From assembly GCA_002409525.1 (NCBI GenBank), contig DHNM01000046.1, positions 1 through 26,798 of the forward strand: a stretch of DNA of 26,798 bases, written 5' to 3'. The notes under the pieces were generated by a model. That model saw nothing but the letters and a program-made list of their open reading frames with translations. It made no database searches and was not told where the DNA came from. This document shows positions 23,847-26,798 of this stretch, piece after piece. Both the position numbers and the translations under genes were made by a program. The DNA comes from Eubacterium sp. UBA5416 (GTDB lineage Bacteria > Bacillota > Clostridia > Lachnospirales > Lachnospiraceae). How positions within the stretch are numbered: position 1 is the stretch's first letter; each line of letters starts with the position of its first letter.

Positions 23847-24635
23847 ATGAAAAAAGTAGGAGTTTGTCAGGAAGAAAAGGATCTGTCTTATTATAAATTT
23901 TTCGAGATGGAACTGGCACCCGTTCCGGAAAAGAAACTACAGGTATTCAAGGAGGGACCTTCGAAAGTATCGGCAGTTCCATTTGAGAAGAAACAGCTGT
24001 TTCTCGAAGGAAAAGACAAGAACTACTGCCAGGTCGGGTATGGAAATGCAGAAGATGGCACAGGGTTTGTGTGCAATACGACTTATATGCCAGGTGTCAC
24101 CGGCGAGATGCTGGACTGGTGGTTTCCGTGGCACAGCGTTGGATCCGATCTGCGGTACAAGATCTGGGATCCGGAAGATCACTACTTTGCAAGAGCCGAC
24201 GATGTCGCGTATGTCTGTGATCCGGCCGTACCAATGAATGAAAAGACCTGGGGTGTCAATCACTATATCATAGAAGATGTCGGACCGGGACCGGAATTTT
24301 TAAAGCTCTGTTTTAAAAATCCCGAAGATTATGGATATGATTCATCTGCGATCGGAACGGATGAGTGCCAGTCTATGGTCTGCGCGATTGGTGAGAGTAC
24401 TTGTGCGGCTGCCATGACACATAAATGGTATCCTTATAAGGACGGTGTGATGTTCTGTTCCAGATTCTGGATCGGTTTCGGTGTCGTGGACGGGAAAATC
24501 GTAAAGACGCTGCCCGAAGGAGAGCGTGTTCCTGAGATCATGCCAAAGGGCCTGTTCGGACACAACATCAAAGAGTTTACGAATCTGGCGTCGATCCTTC
24601 CGGAAGTATACAGGGAAAACAAAGATCTGATGTAG
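23847..24635 (+). CDS. C-C hydrolase of the DAPG hydrolase (PhlG)/phloretin hydrolase family
   Basis: A 262-residue protein of the PhlG-type zinc hydrolase family. Members cut a carbon-carbon bond next to a phloroglucinol ring: 2,4-diacetylphloroglucinol in Pseudomonas, and phloretin in the gut species Eubacterium ramulus. Hallmarks are MLDWWFPWH (88-96), RYKIWDPEDHY (103-113), NHYIIED (138-144) and GHNIKEF (238-244). H112 and E143 are 31 residues apart, the same spacing as the zinc ligands H129/E160 that I recall for PhlG; H239 may be the third ligand. No signal peptide, so cytoplasmic. It is the last gene of the operon. A GAAAGG lies about 16 nt before the ATG, longer than ideal, and the gap to the previous gene is 62 bp. 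A strong terminator follows. Confidence 0.85.
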   Translation: MKKVGVCQEEKDLSYYKFFEMELAPVPEKKLQVFKEGPSKVSAVPFEKKQLFLEGKDKNYCQVGYGNAEDGTGFVCNTTYMPGVTGEMLDWWFPWHSVGSDLRYKIWDPEDHYFARADDVAYVCDPAVPMNEKTWGVNHYIIEDVGPGPEFLKLCFKNPEDYGYDSSAIGTDECQSMVCAIGESTCAAAMTHKWYPYKDGVMFCSRFWIGFGVVDGKIVKTLPEGERVPEIMPKGLFGHNIKEFTNLASILPEVYRENKDLM

Positions 24636-24650
24636 ACAGACAATGTTTCG

Positions 24651-24683
24651 GGCCTCATGAGACTGTACTCATGAGGCCTTTTT
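24651..24683 (+). terminator. Rho-independent terminator of the redox/hydrolase operon
   Basis: GGCCTCATGAG (24651-24661) pairs perfectly with CTCATGAGGCC (24668-24678) around a 6-nt loop, followed by TTTTT. Confidence 0.95.
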
Positions 24684-24715
24684 CAGCAAAAAATGGCTGC
24701 CTGGAAAGTTAGGAA

Positions 24716-24744
24716 CTGTTAAATTTCTGGAATTATGTTATACT
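24716..24744 (+). promoter_or_regulatory. Extended -10 promoter of degV
   Basis: TGT followed by TATACT (24739-24744) is an extended -10. The -35 (CTGTTA, 24716-24721) is weak at 17 bp spacing. Confidence 0.55.
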
Positions 24745-24787
24745 AATTATTAGGAAAAAGGAAGTAAATAAAGGAATCGGTGAAAGT

Positions 24788-25666
24788 ATGACTCAGATTA
24801 TTGCAGACAGTACATGTGATATAAATAAAGAACTTTTAACAGGATACAAGCTGGTGACTCTGCCTCTTGTGATTTCTGCGGAAGGAAAAGATTATCTGGA
24901 TGGTGTAGATATTGATATCGACCGGGTATATTCCTGGATGCAAAATGATATTCTTCCAAAGACTGCACAGATCCCATATGAGGTTATGAAAGATGCATTT
25001 GAAACATGCTGCAGAAATGGCAATGATTTCATCTACATCGCATTCTCCGGCAGGATGTCCGGATGCTGTTCCCTTGGCCGCATCATCGCAAACGAATTAA
25101 AAGAGAAGTATCCCGAGAGACGTATGGAGATTGTAGACTCAAAGGGAGGGAGCTGCGCAACCGGGCTGATTGTACTACAGGCACTTTTAATGGCGGAAAA
25201 AAAGATGAGCATCGATATAATACTGGATGAAGTTAATTTCATGGTCAGTCATGTGGAACATCTGTTTACAGTTGCAGATCTGAAATGGATGGTAAAAGGC
25301 GGGAGGATCAGCAAACCACTTGGCTGGGCAGGCAGTGTGCTGAATATTCGTCCCTGGTTGGACGTGAACGATGGAAAAATGGTGGTAAAAGGAATGGTAC
25401 GTGGGGAGAAAAAGGCGATCCAGACAGTAACAAGAGAAGTGTGCCACAGGGCAGAAAACTTTCCAAAACAGCTGATTGCCATAGCACATACAGGAAACAA
25501 GGCGCTGGCAGATACCGTGTCGGATCAGATCAGAGAGATTTTCCCTGACTGTACGACAACGATTTCAGAGATCGGAGGAGTGCTGGGAACACATCTTGGT
25601 ATGGGGGGACTTGGAGTTTTTTTCTTTCGCGAACAGTCGGTACATTATATGCTGAGTGAGATTTAA
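24788..25666 (+). CDS. DegV family fatty-acid-binding protein
   Basis: A 292-residue DegV protein. It starts with IIADSTCDI, has the family's LDGVDID and KTAQIP segments, YIAFSGRMSGCC, the EIVDSKGGSCATGL motif, and WMVKGGRIS followed by the C-terminal domain with GTHLGMGGLGVFF. In Firmicutes, DegV-type proteins (FakB) hand fatty acids to the kinase FakA for phosphorylation. No FakA is visible here. The ATG at 24788 follows GGTGAAAG. The gene has its own promoter and is followed after 43 bp by the MocA/ModE-like gene, probably on the same transcript. Confidence 0.92.
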   Translation: MTQIIADSTCDINKELLTGYKLVTLPLVISAEGKDYLDGVDIDIDRVYSWMQNDILPKTAQIPYEVMKDAFETCCRNGNDFIYIAFSGRMSGCCSLGRIIANELKEKYPERRMEIVDSKGGSCATGLIVLQALLMAEKKMSIDIILDEVNFMVSHVEHLFTVADLKWMVKGGRISKPLGWAGSVLNIRPWLDVNDGKMVVKGMVRGEKKAIQTVTREVCHRAENFPKQLIAIAHTGNKALADTVSDQIREIFPDCTTTISEIGGVLGTHLGMGGLGVFFFREQSVHYMLSEI

Positions 25667-25709
25667 ATGACCGCAGGACAGACTGCACTTGTATGAAAAG
25701 GTTATGATA

Positions 25710-26639
25710 ATGATGGGAGATAACGTAAAAAAAACAGGCGGACTCATAGCGGCCGCAGGAAAATTTCCAAAGAAAAGCAAATTGGATCCTCTATACAAGA
25801 TCGGATCAATTACTGTAATTAAGAGGGAAGTTCTGACTTTTCAGATTGCGGGACTTTCTCCGATTGTGATCGTTGTCGGATACCGAGCGGGGGAAATTGA
25901 ACATCAGCTGTCTGATTACGGTGTAATCTTTATCCGTAATCAGAATTATGAAAATACGGATAAGTTTGATTCTGTGAAATTAGGTCTAGAATATATGAGG
26001 GACCAGTGTGATCAGATAGTCTATACGCCTGTAAATGTTCCGATGGTGACACCGGATACGATACAGAAGATGATTTCGACTAAAAAGCCACTGGTTGTGC
26101 CTTCGTACCACGGAAAGAGCGGTCGTCCGGTTTTGCTGGACAGGCAGATTCTGCCCCGGATTATGAACTATCAAGGTGAGAGCGGTTTAAAAGGTGCGAT
26201 CGAAAGTATATCCGATGTCAGGACTTTTATGGAGGTGGAGGACGAGGGAATTATTCACACGACGGATGACCTAAAACGGCTGGAACAGCTGGTGCCGTTA
26301 CATAACCGGCAGATTGCACATCCTTTTCTGCGCATTAATCTTGAGCGGGAGTCGATGTTTTTTGATGCGCGGACAAGACTGCTGCTCATGCAGATTCAGG
26401 AGGCACATTCTGTCAGAGAAGCAAGCAGCCGCATGGCTGTGTCCTATAGCAAAGCATGGTCGATGTTAAATAAACTGGAGGATGAGCTCGGATATTCCGT
26501 AGTTGAGAGAATCCACGGGGGGCATAAAGGCGGAAATACATATTTGACGCAAAAAGGTGAAGAATTTCTGGAAACCTATATCAGATTCGAAAACAATGTA
26601 CGAAAATATGCAGACGAGGAGTATAAGCGATTGTTTTAA
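25710..26639 (+). CDS. MocA-like nucleotidyltransferase domain fused to ModE/LysR-type DNA-binding domain
   Basis: A 309-residue fusion. Residues 10-190 have the fold pattern of molybdenum cofactor cytidylyl/guanylyltransferases (MocA/MobA): GLIAAAG, IVVGYRAGEIE, a DSVKLGLEY segment and YHGKSGRPVLL. Two expected active-site features are altered. The SxRMG..K loop is replaced by KFPKKSKLDP, and the metal-binding Asp of the usual DxP is Asn109 (PVNVP). Residues 220-290 are a winged-helix as in the ModE N-terminus (LMQIQEAHSVREASSRMAVS, then GGHKGGNTYLTQKGE). It could bind a nucleotide or molybdenum-cofactor ligand and control genes, rather than catalyse. Start: ATG at 25710 or 25713 with AAAAGG 8 nt upstream; TTG at 25689 is less likely. 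Confidence 0.8.
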   Translation: MMGDNVKKTGGLIAAAGKFPKKSKLDPLYKIGSITVIKREVLTFQIAGLSPIVIVVGYRAGEIEHQLSDYGVIFIRNQNYENTDKFDSVKLGLEYMRDQCDQIVYTPVNVPMVTPDTIQKMISTKKPLVVPSYHGKSGRPVLLDRQILPRIMNYQGESGLKGAIESISDVRTFMEVEDEGIIHTTDDLKRLEQLVPLHNRQIAHPFLRINLERESMFFDARTRLLLMQIQEAHSVREASSRMAVSYSKAWSMLNKLEDELGYSVVERIHGGHKGGNTYLTQKGEEFLETYIRFENNVRKYADEEYKRLF

Positions 26640-26666
26640 TGTCTATAATAATGCACTCGAAGCAAG

Positions 26667-26712
26667 TTCTTTTGTAAAAGAATTTGACGAATACAAACCC
26701 TTATTTTATACT
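26667..26712 (+). promoter_or_regulatory. Strong promoter with adjoining palindrome
   Basis: TTGACG (26684-26689), 17 bp, TATACT (26707-26712). Directly upstream is a 16-bp palindrome TTCTTTTGTAAAAGAA (26667-26682), ending 1 bp before the -35. The palindrome could be an operator. The transcript would run through the repeat copy C into a gene beyond the window. Confidence 0.65.
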
Positions 26713-26722
26713 ATAACCATAG

Positions 26723-26796
26723 GATGATACCGGTGTTAAGCATGAAACGCAGGACCTTTTGACCCTGGTATCATCATATGATGTTGGGGTCAAAAG
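26723..26796 (+). repeat. Intergenic repeat unit, copy C, with two interleaved inverted repeats
   Basis: GATGATACC (26723-26731) matches GGTATCATC (26767-26775) as an inverted repeat around the core (26745-26766). Inside and beyond, CTTTTGACCC (26756-26765) matches GGGTCAAAAG (26787-26796), and CATCATATGATG between them is self-complementary. The two long pairings interleave. The unit continues past the window edge. Confidence 0.75.
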
Positions 26797-26798
26797 TA

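Noticed and set aside
23254..23919. A 221-codon minus-strand open frame across the flavoprotein 3' end and the hydrolase start
   Set aside because: It would overlap two clear genes in antisense, and its sequence has no recognisable domain.

Overview
The window looks like chromosome from a Gram-positive anaerobe of the class Clostridia, most likely Lachnospiraceae. The evidence is AT-rich promoters with TTGA/TATAAT boxes, strong GGAGG-type ribosome binding sites, the protein families present (CarD-like regulator, ABC-class ATPase, DegV, RarA, YccF) and Fe-S/flavin redox genes typical of gut anaerobes. Genus assignment is inference only.

Layout. 54-178: tRNA-Trp and its terminator, then about 330 bp with no recognisable gene. 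512-1099 (-): a MobB-like P-loop protein with a Cys-rich insert. 1210-4975: a transcription-control cluster of a CarD-like RNA polymerase-binding protein behind a long leader, an RpoD-like sigma factor, and an ABC-class ATPase. 5025-7224: a small acidic/proline-rich protein (-), rarA, and a CBS-pair protein of DarB/YkuL size. 7237-7325: an intergenic repeat element that recurs at the right edge of the window. 7430-9196: argS. 9483-12918: a membrane Ser/Thr kinase with an outward helical-repeat domain, followed 1 nt later by a secreted protein with 14 Glu-rich hexapeptide repeats. 13092-14696: an unusual HAD phosphatase fused to a CPBP (CAAX-type) membrane protease. 14714-17044: rpsB-tsf and a YccF membrane protein.

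17119-24635 is the most interesting region. A TetR-type regulator (-) faces an operon of a flavodoxin-fold FMN reductase with a zinc ribbon, a NuoG/GltD-like Fe-S-flavin subunit split by an apparent frameshift, a 917-residue protein joining a NuoF-like/ferredoxin module to a fumarate-reductase-type flavoprotein, and a C-C hydrolase of the DAPG hydrolase (PhlG)/phloretin hydrolase family. The genes overlap by ATGA junctions and end at a strong terminator. I infer a TetR-controlled NAD(P)H-driven reduction step followed by hydrolytic C-C cleavage of a phloroglucinol-type (plant polyphenol) substrate. The substrate is not proven by sequence.

24716-26639: degV, then a MocA-like nucleotidyltransferase domain fused to a ModE/LysR-type DNA-binding domain. 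The MocA part has lost expected active-site residues, so it may be a sensor-regulator. The window ends with a strong promoter, an upstream palindrome and a third copy of the intergenic repeat.
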